Source: Shinisaurus crocodilurus
Lineage: Eukaryota > Chordata > Lepidosauria > Squamata > Shinisauridae
Length of the DNA: 64,000 nt
Reading direction: 5' to 3'
Assembly: GCA_021292165.1 (NCBI GenBank)
Contig: JAHFWL010000969.1
Coordinates: 47,881-111,880 of the forward strand
Below the pieces are notes generated by a model that saw only the letters and a program-made list of their open reading frames with translations, was not told where the DNA came from and did no database searches. Positions 44,867 through 55,034 of this stretch are shown here, in pieces. Numbering within the stretch: the first letter of the stretch is position 1; each line of letters begins with the position of its first letter. A program made the translations under genes and the position numbers.

Positions 44867-45829
44867 GAACATATATTCTCTGGGAAGTGAAAGGTTCCAA
44901 AGAACACTCCCTGCCCTTAGAAAATGTCACCCTTCCGCAAAGCGGTGCCCTCCAGATGTTGTTGAACTGCAACTCCCATCGTCCCTGACAACTGGCCATG
45001 CTGGCTGGACTTGATGGGAGTTGCAGTCCAACAACATTTGGAGGGCTGCAAGTTGCCCATACCCTGCTCTACGTCCTCACACAACAGAAAGCCCTTCCAA
45101 GGTAGAGATCACAGTTAGTTCTTTCTTAAAAACAGGGGCACTCAGGTGAAGTCAGTTGCTGGAGGCCACACAATTAATTCATGATATTGATTAAATAGGG
45201 AGTTTGAACTCAGGTTCCAAATACAGCACATTATCTGCTGAACAACACTGGCTTTTAAATAGACCATCATAGCCCCACATGCATTAAAGCACACATCCTC
45301 ATCTCTTTTAGAAACTCCTTCTACAATGTTTCATCAAACAAAATTTACATTCATATATAACCACTTTGTCCATGTCTCATTTATCAGTACAATCATTTTA
45401 ATGGACCCAAAGCTACAGGAAAATCATTTAATTGGATTGGTATTTATCATTTTAATATGACAGCCACAATTATCCTCGACACTCGATTGGGATAATTTCT
45501 GGTGCAATTACTGTCAGTTACAATTAGCCATATTAAAACTGGCAGCAAGATGTAACAAAATATTTCATGCCTTTTGTTCTCTTTCTCTTTACAGCTCTGC
45601 AGGACAGGAAATGCCCACTAACACTGCTTTTGGCGCTTACTATAGTCTCTCCCCAAAATGGGTAGGGCACAGTCTTCTCTTAAGACTAGATTATGTTAGA
45701 CCATGCTGGCTGGGAATTATGGGAGTTGCAGTCCAACACATCTGGAGGGCACCGCTTTGCAGAAGGGTGACATTTTCTAAGGGCAGGGAGTGTTCTTTGG
45801 AACCTTTCACTTCCCAGAGAATATATGCT
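44867..45829. repeat. Inverted duplication, arms about 90 bp
   Basis: 44869-44958 (catatattctctgggaagtg through ctccagatg) is repeated as its reverse complement at about 45738-45827 with essentially one mismatch. Each arm joins a unique 75-bp sequence to the edge of a ctccagatg-type MITE. The space between holds AT-rich non-coding DNA. Confidence 0.8.
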
Positions 45830-45848
45830 CAATAATAGCATCTCTCGA

Positions 45849-45943
45849 AGGCTGCAATCCTACACTCTTACCGGAGAGTAAGCCTAATTGAATTCAATGG
45901 GACCTACTTCTGAGTACACCTGCATCGGATTGCACTGCAAGTT
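45849..45943. mobile_element. Palindromic MITE (caatcct/aggattg family)
   Basis: ggctgcaatcctacactctt at the left, tcggattgcactgcaag at the right, aattgaattcaatgggac in the middle. Confidence 0.6.
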
Positions 45944-45974
45944 TCTGTCCATAACTGAAATCAAGAAATACTTA

Positions 45975-46102
45975 TGGGCAGTCTCCAGTGCGTCACTCCC
46001 ACTAATGTAAATGATGTTGTGCTAGTGTAAGTGATCTCTAGTGCAATGGGTTTTCCGGAAACTACATTAGCAGGAGTGTCACACTGGACACTGCCCAAAG
46101 TG
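45975..46102. mobile_element. Palindromic MITE, 128 bp
   Basis: tgggcagtctccagtgcgtc then actcccactaatgta pairs with tacattagcaggagtgtc then acactggacactgccca. A near-complete hairpin; the target duplication is not clear. Confidence 0.75.
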
Positions 46103-46713
46103 CGGATGCATGTAAACAGATTATAGCCGAACTGTTGAAGTCTACTGCACACTATCACAGAGATGCAATTTTAATGTTTCTATTTATGCTTTGATTTGGA
46201 AAGAGAAGTGCCAGATTTCAAGCATGATGCCCGGTAGTCACACCCTCTAAGGGGCAGCATGGTTGCAGCATTCCATGTCACTCTGAGAACATTTGGATGT
46301 TTGGGGTGAATCAATCAAGACACTTGAAGCTGGTGTGAATAGATCTAACCATCAAAACATTTCTGTAACAGCATGGGGGAAGCAGCCACAAAAATTGGGT
46401 GTGTAATTGGGTATGCCCATGATCTTGAAATATCTCTGAACCATGCCTAAGCATTTGACCAGCACACAAATGCACACCACAAACAAAGTTAACCTCCTCA
46501 TGACAATGTCTTTTGCCTCAATATGATTCTAGAAGTCCATTCAAGTCAAATAACGTGGAGGAAATCCATACCAGTGTGGAAGAAGAGGGCATCTCACTTT
46601 TTTCTTTTTCTATGCAACAAATAACTTTTTTGATATTGGCTCCTAGCATGAAATGTTTGACCCCATGAACACCAGCCCCACTCCCCAACCCCACTTCCCT
46701 TTCTTCACTTCCC
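46103..46713. other. No gene seen
   Basis: Ordinary sequence without recognised features. Confidence 0.4.
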
Positions 46714-46802
46714 CATAGCCTTCTCCAACTAATGCCCATGCTGGGTGGGGATGATGGGGTTGTAATCCAACACATCTGGAGGGCACCAAGTTGGGGAAGG
46801 CC
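46714..46802. mobile_element. hAT-type MITE
   Basis: catagccttctccaacta at the left and agttggggaaggcc at the right, with aatccaacacatctggaggg between. Same family as 47557-47680. Confidence 0.6.
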
Positions 46803-46847
46803 AAGTGTTATACAAAAAAAGGTGCCTCAATTCTTTGTGCTGAGAAG

Positions 46848-46935
46848 GGAGAGTGGAACCCCCTGCATGGAGCGGGGGGTTGCACTCGATGGCCTGGTGG
46901 GCCCCTTCCAACTCTACTTTTCTATGATTCTATGA
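46848..46935 (+). mobile_element. CR1 3' tail fragment
   Basis: ggggttgcactcgatggcct then ccttccaactctacttttct and atgattctatga. Older than the other CR1 copies. Confidence 0.85.
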
Positions 46936-47139
46936 AGCACGTACCTTCATCCAAACCATTTGTGAGAACATTCCTAGAGTGGCCTGTAGTCCCCTGGCCA
47001 ATGGATGAGGCCAGAACATGCTGCTGTTCATCTCTGCAGTCCTAGTTGGAGCCGAGACAAGTTTCCCATTTGCAGGTTCTGCCCATTTATTGCTTTCTGG
47101 CTGAGGTGGGTGTGGGATTAGTGATTGATGGCCGCTTAT

Positions 47140-47550
47140 TTTTATATATTTCATTTTATTTATTACATTTATGTACCACTTTTCTTCTGTCATGGAACTC
47201 AAGGTGGCTACATGTGGTTCCCAGGTGGTCTCCCCTTCAAGCACTGACCAGAGCCAGACCTGCTTAGCTTTAGCAAGGTGGCTGCCTCATGTGCCTTCAG
47301 ACCTTCCCCTGGGACCATTTTGTCAGCTTTTGCTCCCCAGGGAGTAAAGAGAAATGGGAAGAAAGAAACCCTGTTCTTTCTCTCTTTTCTTTCCATTACA
47401 GCAAAGTAGTGTTATTACACCATATTCACAATCACCCTATAAGGTAGGATAGACAGGAAGACTTGACAGGCTCAAAATTACCTAGTGAGCTTCATTGCTG
47501 AGTAGGGATTTGAACCCAGACTCCGTGGTCCATGCTCAGTCTCTCAATCT
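47140..47550 (-). mobile_element. Old SINE with a 5S-like segment
   Basis: Tail side tttatttattacatttatgt with ggaactcaaggtggctac, a middle piece (gtctccccttcaagcactga then agacctgcttagctttagc, 47228-47275) that resembles the complement of 5S rRNA, and a worn tRNA-type head at 47440-47550 (cctagtgagcttcattgctg, gatttgaaccca). This may be a different 5S/tRNA composite SINE from the one at 29661. Confidence 0.5.
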
Positions 47551-47556
47551 CCTATA

Positions 47557-47680
47557 CCAGCCTTCCCCAAACTGGTGCCCTCTAGATCTATTGGACTACA
47601 ACCCTCAGCCAGCATGGCTGGAGATGCAGGGAGTTGTAGTCCAACACATCTCGAAAGCACCAGGTTGGGGAAGACTGACT
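47557..47680. mobile_element. hAT-type MITE, complete palindrome
   Basis: ccagccttccccaaactggt, then ctattggactacaaccctc, inverted as gagttgtagtccaacacatc and accaggttggggaagactg. Confidence 0.75.
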
Positions 47681-47688
47681 ATACGATA

Positions 47689-47938
47689 CAGCCATGCCTT
47701 GGATTGAGAGCATAATTCATTCCGGAAACGTGCTTGTAATCCAAAACACTCTTATATCAAAACGAAATCCCCCCAAAAAAATTTGTACAGAGATTTTTAA
47801 TTTAAGCCGTACTACAGTACTTGTATTGCAAGACGTCGCTTGTATATCAAGTCGATTTAAAAAAAATAAATATTTAAAAATTTGCTTGTCTTGCAAAACG
47901 CTCTCAAACCAAGTTACTTGCAATCCAAGGTATTACTG
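47689..47938. mobile_element. Tc1/mariner-type MITE (250 bp)
   Basis: Ends cagccatgccttggattg and, on the other strand, cagtaataccttggattg; flanked by TA on both sides (47687-47688 and 47939-47940), as for the Tc1/mariner superfamily. Inner arms also pair (gcttgtaatccaaaac against the right side). No transposase. Confidence 0.8.
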
Positions 47939-47940
47939 TA

Positions 47941-48813
47941 CTGGTGTAATGTGGCTATCCAGGGGCTTGAAAATTTGCCTGTTTTTACATGTCCCGTGCA
48001 GAGTGGCAAAGATAGAAGAGTTCTTATGTTCCTGCCAGGCCACGACCACACACAAATGGCAGGCGGTCTTCAGTTTGGCGAGTAATAAGTTGTGCATACC
48101 TGACCTAGTGCTAATCTCCCTGCCCATCAGCCAGTTGCGGTGTCTATCCAGAGCATGTTGTCACGGTTTTTCTTGCACTGAATTGTCACAAACCTGGGTG
48201 GGCTTTGAGAGTTAACTCCCCTTACAAGGAAAGGGTAATAATGCTCAACCAATTCATCATCTCCAATGCGTAAGTACTCTGGCAATTTGGGAAGCATACC
48301 GATTTACCACCAGATGGCACTTAATTACCGGTTAACTGCACATTCCTGACAAACCCCTAACTTTTAACTCACCAGGATAATAAGCAGCCTTTGAGAAGAA
48401 TAAAAAAGTATTACATTCCTTCTGCTTACGTTAGAGATGGAAAGCTGTTCAGATGGAAAGCTGCGTAGGGAAGCATTTGCTCCTGCATAAATGTTTCTGG
48501 CAGCATTTGAGTGCTTGTTGACTCTGTTGAAGCAAGACACATGCGCGCGCACACACAAAAACGGCTGTAGCTGTAACTCTCCATAACAAAAGGCCTCCAT
48601 TAAGGAAGGGACACTCCAGGAGTTCCAGGAGAACAGCCAGCCATCATGAAAAGGTAAGGGCCAGAAGCAGCAGCAGTGCACTTGTAATGTACAAAGTGTT
48701 TCACCATCCCCATCTCATACATGTCCACAGTCTGCTCTAGGACAGAAGCTAGGAATATTTCTGCTTTACTGATAAGCAAGTGTCTCTGAGCCAGAGGCCA
48801 TCCCACAAAAATC
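47941..48813. other. No gene seen
   Basis: Ordinary sequence; a short CA run near 48548. No splice-flanked frame. Confidence 0.4.
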
Positions 48814-48964
48814 CAGGGATGGGGACTCGGACTCGAGGACTCGACTCGTGAGTCGGACTGAGTCCCCCCTCTGACTGGACTCGGACTCGAGTCCCAATAT
48901 TTTTAATGGGACTCGAGATTCGACTCGGGACTCGAGACCAAGGACTCTTCAACATCCCTGGGCT

Positions 48965-49294
48965 GTGCCAGAAGGAGTGGAGCGTGATTGCCGGCGAAGA
49001 GCGCAGGGAAGCGAGGTGTGCCGCTGCTCGCCCACTATGGACAGCTACCAGGAGTGCAGCCCCAACAGTGTGTTAAGATTTATTTTGATTGATGTGTTGC
49101 GTACTTGGGAGAGGCAGAGGAAGGACCTGAGATTACTCTGTGTGGCTGCTCTGAGTGTGTTTCTGGTTCCAGCAAGTTCATCACCAGTGGAGCGGGTGTT
49201 CAGTGAGGGTGGAATTGTGATGAGATCTCACCGTTCCAGAATGGAGGCCAAACATTTAGAAAAAAATCATGTTCCTCAAATGCAACATGGATAA
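48965..49294 (+). pseudogene. hAT transposase C-terminal (hATC dimerisation) fragment
   Basis: A 109-aa open stretch whose second half is the conserved hATC block: LRLLCVAALSVFLVPASSSP, then VERVFSEGGIVMRSHRSRM. This matches the L-IPASSAP-ERVFS-AG--V---R-RL signature by which hAT transposases dimerise. The DDE catalytic domain and the BED finger are absent. The internal terminus-like sequence just upstream (48940-48960) suggests that deletion or recombination removed them. The first 30 residues are not recognisable. It sits in the middle of copy B and ends at TAA just before the region conserved with copy A. Confidence 0.85.
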
Positions 49295-49661
49295 GTTTTA
49301 GGAAGTACAGCAAGTTTATTTTTTAAAATCATTTTTCTAAAATGCAACCTTTCAGACATTTTGGGTTTGGCTGCCTCTGCCTGCCTGTCTGGGGTTCCCA
49401 GCCTCCTCTGCCTGCCTGGTCTCTTCTTGACCAGTTCAACAGTTGAATTGTCCAAGACAAACGCCTCTGCCTGCCTGCTTTGGGGTTCCCTGCCTCCTCT
49501 GCCTGCCTGGTTATTTTGGGTTTTTCTGCCTGGTCTGTTCTTGCCAAAATCAGTTGCAAAGTTTTGAAATAAAAAGGCACACTTGTGCCTAGAATTTATT
49601 TAAACCACACATCTGAAGTAGCCTTATTTGTTGGGAAAAAACCCCATTGATTTTAATAGGC

Positions 49662-50583
49662 CAGTGATGGCGAACCTTTTTGAGCCCGACTGCCCAAACT
49701 GCAACACAAAACCAACTTATTTATTTCAAAGTGCCAACACTGCAATTAAACCTGAATACCGAGGTTTTAGTTTTAGAAAAAACAACTCATACAGTGGTCC
49801 GAACTAATTAACATCTTTTGTCTTAAAAGAAAAAGACAATAACAGAGCTTTCAATAATACAAACAGTTTTTTGTTGGGAAAAAAATCAGCTCAAAAAATT
49901 ATTATAGTACTACATTGTACACATAGCCTGAAGGGAATTTATACAAACTTTTTAAAAAATTAGGCACATGTATTTTTGGATAAGGGATTCTCAACTTGTA
50001 ATATGATTATATGCCAGACTGAAATTGTATGGGGCAAGCTTTACCCCGGGTCCTTTCCCTGCTTCTACAGGTGTCGGATAAGTAAAAGTAAAGTCAACCT
50101 GTACTAGGATGAGCAAGATAAACAAGAAAACTAAATGTGCTTAACACATTTTAAACACTTTATGTCTTGGACTGCAAAACACTGCATTAGGTAAAAGTTT
50201 GCATTGGGCATGCTTTTGCACAATTAATGTGATTTTTGCTATTGCATGCATGCTGATAATTTGTCAAACCTTGGCTCATACTCCGTTAGTTTGAGAGCAA
50301 CACATGCAGCACTCAGGTCAACTGTTAGGGCTTTACATCCAAGCCATGCTCTGTGCATCATTCTTCAAAATCTTTTAAATGTGATAACAATGTAGAAAAG
50401 AATTCTGGAACAGGAATTCTAGAATAAAATCATTCTGTTCCACACTGTGAGAAAGAACAAAATCATTAGTGTTTTGCAGAAGGGGATAGTCTTTTCGTGA
50501 TTTGGTGACCAATGGCTCGAGTGCCCACAGAGAGGTCCCTGAGTGCCAGCTGTGGCACCCATGCCATAGGTTCGCCATCACTG
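49662..50583. mobile_element. Second hAT element nested in copy B
   Basis: Ends CAGTGATGGCGAACCT and AGGTTCGCCATCACTG are exact inverted repeats, flanked by a perfect 8-bp duplication TAATAGGC (49654-49661 and 50584-50591). The 922-bp interior is AT-rich and non-coding. It interrupts the attttaatagg...actcgtggagtc sequence of the GACTCG element, which is continuous in copy A. Confidence 0.93.
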
Positions 50584-50721
50584 TAATAGGCACTCGTGGA
50601 GTCTGCTTTGGGAGTGACTTGTGACTCGTGAGTCACCATTTTGGACCAAGGACTCGGACTCGAGTCCAAAGACTCGTGACTCGACTCGTGACTCGAGACC
50701 AAGGACTCTTCAACATCCCTG

Positions 50722-52606
50722 CATAAATCTACAACAGAACTAAACCCCCAGGTCATCTTTTTTTTGTCCAATACCTCATATTTTTATGTATTTATTGACC
50801 TTGTTGGGATGTGGGGTTTATTTTGCCTTAAGTCCTCATGATGAGGTGGATTAAAGGATTATTCACAATGAGCTGGAACCTGTGAAGGTTTTGAAGGGAA
50901 TGAGTGGACACTGGATTGGGACAAATTGCATCCTTCAAGTGCAGTTCCCCCGCCCCCTCAGTAACCTTTTAACCTGTGAAGTGGCTGTTTCCTTACAGCT
51001 TAAAAGGATCCTTCAGGGGAGAAGAATAGACAACATGCCCTCATGCTTCAAAGCCAATCCCTGCTCCTGGCTTCAGCCCCACGCTACAGGGGAACAAGCA
51101 GCAGGCTGCTTGTTTTCCTTCAGTTACCCCCACCCTCATCTGGCTATTGGGGGGTGGTGGTGGTGGTCATACTTGTGCAGCAACCTCGACTGCCAGGGAT
51201 GTTTCCCAGTGACATAAGTGCACCACACAAATGCAAACCACTCTGTCATTCTCCTCACCCTCTCCCCATGTAGGTTCAAAGGATGTCCAGTATTACTTTA
51301 CTAATATGCAGAGTGATGTTCACGCCTTAAGTCCTAATCAGAGACACTGTGATCACCTCATGATGAACTCTTTGCATGCTCAAGTAATCAGGGAAGGCAC
51401 CCTGCTTCCAGGGTCTGCTAATATTCTGAATTAGGTGGGGTCCTAAGGAACAGGGCCTTCTTTCCTGCAGCACCCACCCCACACGAGGTTCTTTCTCCAG
51501 GTAGCTGCCTGGCTCATAGTGTCCCTGGTTTTAGAAGAGCAGTTTAGCATTCTTTTTAAAAGGCTTTGAAATGTGCTCCTACTACTTTTTATATAATGTT
51601 GTTGTGTTGGATATCATATGAGTTTAGGAATTGGCTGGATTTCACATTGTCATGTTTGTGTGCCTTTGTGAGCTACCTGTATGCTGGTAATAAAGACTAC
51701 AAGACGATTTCAGCTTTGTTTTCTAAATCAATACAATTTTTCAAATTTATTTTAAGAATTACTTCTAATATATCTTTTTCACAGAAGAAGGGTATAGGGA
51801 ATGTTCTCATTCCATCTGTAAACACTGAAATACAGATCTGGGAAACAAGGGAAGAGACACAAAAAGTGCATTTTACAAAATTATCAACTAAAATATATTT
51901 TACATGTATTACATTTCAATTTAAATTCTACTGACTGCATTTTCAGTTTCAAAAATATTTCCATATCTAATAGATTAAAAAAGCATGAAATAGTTTCATT
52001 TCAGATAAGACATTTCAAATCATTTACATGCTGTCTGCAAAACAGCATAAACAACCACACAAGTCTTTAAACAATATTCTTGGCCTGAAGTAGATTCTGA
52101 CAATATCAGAAGCAAGAAAGGGAGAAGGTTTCTCCCCTCCAGAAAGGGGGCTCTGAGCCTATCCCAGAACCTGGGCAGATATACTTTCTTTCCTTTCAGA
52201 TAAGTGTTTTTTTTTTCCTGCCTGGAGAGGAGGCAGGAGAAAGGTGGAAGAGGAAGCAGCAGCAGGAATCAGGAAGTTACTCTGGTTTCTGAAGCCAAAT
52301 TTCAAAACCTCTCTCAGCAGGGCAGGAACACCCTGAATCTGAGTCCGAATTACGGTAAATGTTTTGAGGATCCCTGTCACCACATCATGAACAATGTAAC
52401 TCTTTTCATAAAAGAGGATCCTTAGCAACACGGTTTCTTCCCCCACCCCCCCAATCACAGCAAAAAGGAATCCCAAATCTGATTCTGCATAGATCAGACT
52501 ATCCAACTCCAAACACACAACTTTTACCCATCTCATTCTGGGAACATTCCCTATTCCAGTTGCTTCTCTCTCTCTCTCTCTCTCTCTTTCTCTTTCTTTA
52601 ATCCCC
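50722..52606. other. Mostly non-coding; possible distal 3' UTR of BAHD1
   Basis: No repeat family recognised apart from a (CT)n run at about 52565-52590. On the minus strand an AATAAA lies at 51751-51746 and an ATTAAA at 52612-52607; either could end the BAHD1 transcript. Confidence 0.35.
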
Positions 52607-54824
52607 TCCTCAACCAGGCAAATGGAAGAACAGGCAGCAGCTAAAGAACCTACAATATTGCTCCCAACCACTCCTGCTTACCCCAGGCTGCAAGAGTGAA
52701 GCCAGTTCTACCCTTCCATCAAATCAGAGCTTCCCCTCTGTGATCCTCTCACTGGCTGGAGTGAGAAGTCATAGGGAAGCTTCTGTTCCATGCCTGTGCT
52801 ATAACAAAATGTGCTTTGTAGCACTAGTAACTCCAAGAGCCCCCTTTACATGCCCAAGCAATGACAAATAAAGTCATTACTTTGGCACTCGCAAGCTTGG
52901 ATAAACCATGGATCCTTGCTCAGAATAAGGATGGGAGTTTCCCCTAACAGCAGGAATAAATAGCTTCCTAGTAGAAGGTAAGATCATCCCCTTGTGACCT
53001 GGAGGCATGGCTACCACCATGAGCTTTGACCTTTTCAACTTCTCTCTCCCTGTCACTTTCCCCTCTTGGTAGTAGAGCAAATCTGTAGATACTGCTTGCC
53101 TTAACGCACAAGGAACTGAACATGGCAGGCTACTTTCTCCAGGCCAGGCAGGCAGGCGCAGAGTATAGGTGGCTATACTCTGACTCTAGCCTTGGGCAAG
53201 TACAGGTAGTGCTACTTCTACTTGAAAAGACGACAATATTAAAGAGCCGTAGGAACACTCTATATCATTTAACACTAGTTCAGACCCCACCCACCCCAAA
53301 ACGTAGGTCCTAGTTCAGGTGAGCGACTGGCCGTCAGCAGGTACACGGACTGATACAGTGTTGATTCTCATTCTTTAGAATTAGTGCAATCTACAAATGG
53401 AATCCCAGCTTTGTGTGACTGATTCAGTGGACTCTCTTATGCTGTCCTTTGGTTTGCTTTAGAATTAACTGAAATAGCTTTGTGTTAAAGCTAAACTAAA
53501 GTATTTCTAAGAGCTATACATGTAAGGCAGAGGCAGAAGTATCTGTAGGAATCAGGTAGCAGTTTCTCAAATGCAAACCTCTCATTGGTCAGTTCCTTTT
53601 GGGAGCCGAAGAGTCTCACCTTGGTGGGCATGCTCAGATGGACAGTGTTAGAAATTTGGGAAGGCTGGGAGAGAAGAGAGGTAGACAGGCAAGAGCACAA
53701 CCAAGTTCAACTGGTCAGGTTAAGATGCCTGTTTTAAAAGAATGCAGCGTAAGCAATACACTGCCATTACTTGACTCTGGCTTCGTAAATGACAGCAAAG
53801 AAAATGGAACTGGGATGGGAAAGAATAAAAACTACTTCTACCAGCAGAAGGGATGCCTCTCCAGACTTGTGGAGGGAAGAGATCAGTATTGTAGCAGCTG
53901 TCACTCAAACCTCATGCTCTGGGAGCTTTCCAGGTGCCCACCCCCGACAAGAGTGATCCTTAAGGTTGGGCCCTGTTTTCTTATATCCTAGTCTTAATCA
54001 TATTTGCTTGGAAGTAGATCCCACTGATTTCAATGGAATGTACAGCTAAGGCAATTGGCTTAGGACCACAGCCATAGAAAGATATGCAGCTTTTCACAAT
54101 GGTGTGAAGTAATCCTATTACATCTTTCCTACTTCCTGCTTTGGAGATGAGCTCACAGCCAGCCAGGAAAGCTCCAATCAGCTGGACAACCATAGGTAAT
54201 AAACAACCTTGAGTGTGGTCCTTCTGCCCTTACAAAGAGAAACATATTCAGCATGTGAGAAGGATACTCAGTACACCAACGCCTCCAAAACAGGAACTCA
54301 CCTCAAGTATTACAACACCAATCAAAAGGGCCTCTGCCCTTACCTTACCCTTCATATAAGGACATGAGTTCAGAGACCTATCACAGCTTGACTTGCTCCC
54401 TGCACTGAAGTTTCTGTATGTTCTAACCATCCCACCAAGATTGGCTCTGGTTTCATCAGTCTTTACTGGCTTTTATATCCCCTGGACCATCCTCCCCTTT
54501 CCCCCCCTCCCCCAATATATGAAGCCTGTTGTACATATATAGATATAGATCTACAGAAGAAGTGAGTACCTATATCTATATACACACACATTTCTCTATA
54601 GATATATATTTCTTTATGCTCTTTATAAGAAGTGCTGTGCTTTGAACATCTGCCTTAACAGGAAGTCTGCTCCCAAATGCAGAGGGTAGAGTGTGCTTAG
54701 GCATTCCGTTCTGTGCCTGTGGGCCAGGCTTCACGAGAGGAAAGACGTCCACGGAACCTAGGAGTTCAGCCCTGCCCTTGGCTCTTCCCGTCGCCACTTG
54801 TCAACTCACAGTTGCAGAGCTCCG
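52607..54824 (-). other. BAHD1: Probable BAHD1 3' UTR
   Basis: Follows the stop codon of the last BAHD1 exon. Largely free of young transposons, with only a worn caatcct-type MITE near 53990-54075. The end is uncertain: an ATTAAA (minus strand) at 52612 would give about 2.2 kb, an AATAAA at 51751 about 3.1 kb. Inferred from position only. Confidence 0.4.
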
Positions 54825-55034
54825 TTACTGTGGAAATTCTTCAAGATTGCGTCCATGTCTGAAGTCGTATACGTGACGGCAGAGGAAAACCACCAAAACC
54901 GGGGGTGGGGTCAGTGTCCTCTGGGCACCAAGTTGCGAGGTGCAGGGGTTGAATACGTCTTCTGATGGAGGAACCATCACTGTTTTTCTTGCCTGGGGAT
55001 GCCCTCAACGCGACGCTTTGCCAAAGCACAAAAT
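54825..55034 (-). CDS. BAHD1: BAHD1 last coding exon, frame-disrupted
   Basis: Acceptor tctcttgcaag at 55035, then [17 protein letters not shown] in the frame set by the previous exon, matching the BAHD1 C-terminal part of the BAH domain. The frame then meets a TGA at 54979-54977. Further BAHD1-like text follows in other frames: VMVPPSED, then YSTP with LVP (back in the first frame), then EDTDP, then [14 protein letters not shown], and a terminal PQ-stop at 54827-54825. At least four indels relative to the mammalian protein lie in about 210 bp, while the three upstream exons have none. Sequencing or assembly indels (A and C/G runs are nearby) or decay of the exon could both explain this. The identity is clear; the intactness is not. 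Confidence 0.75.

Larger units (their letters stand above)
48814..50721 (+). mobile_element. hAT element, GACTCG family, copy B
   Basis: CAGGGATGGGGACTCGGAC at the left, ACTCTTCAACATCCCTG at the right, with flanks CAAAAATC (48806-48813) and CATAAATC (50722-50729) agreeing at seven of eight bases. Subterminal arrays of actcg/gactc motifs lie at both ends (48821-48945 and 50592-50710). A second aaggactcttcaacatccctg-like end occurs internally at 48940-48960. The interior has a transposase C-terminal fragment, a caggcaggcagagg-rich region shared with copy A, and a nested hAT. Confidence 0.9.

Noticed and set aside
1..51000. CHST14, the neighbour of BAHD1 in mammals
   Set aside because: Its coding region would be one long exon of about 1.1 kb; no open frame of that size other than CR1 exists here, so it is either outside the window or not adjacent.
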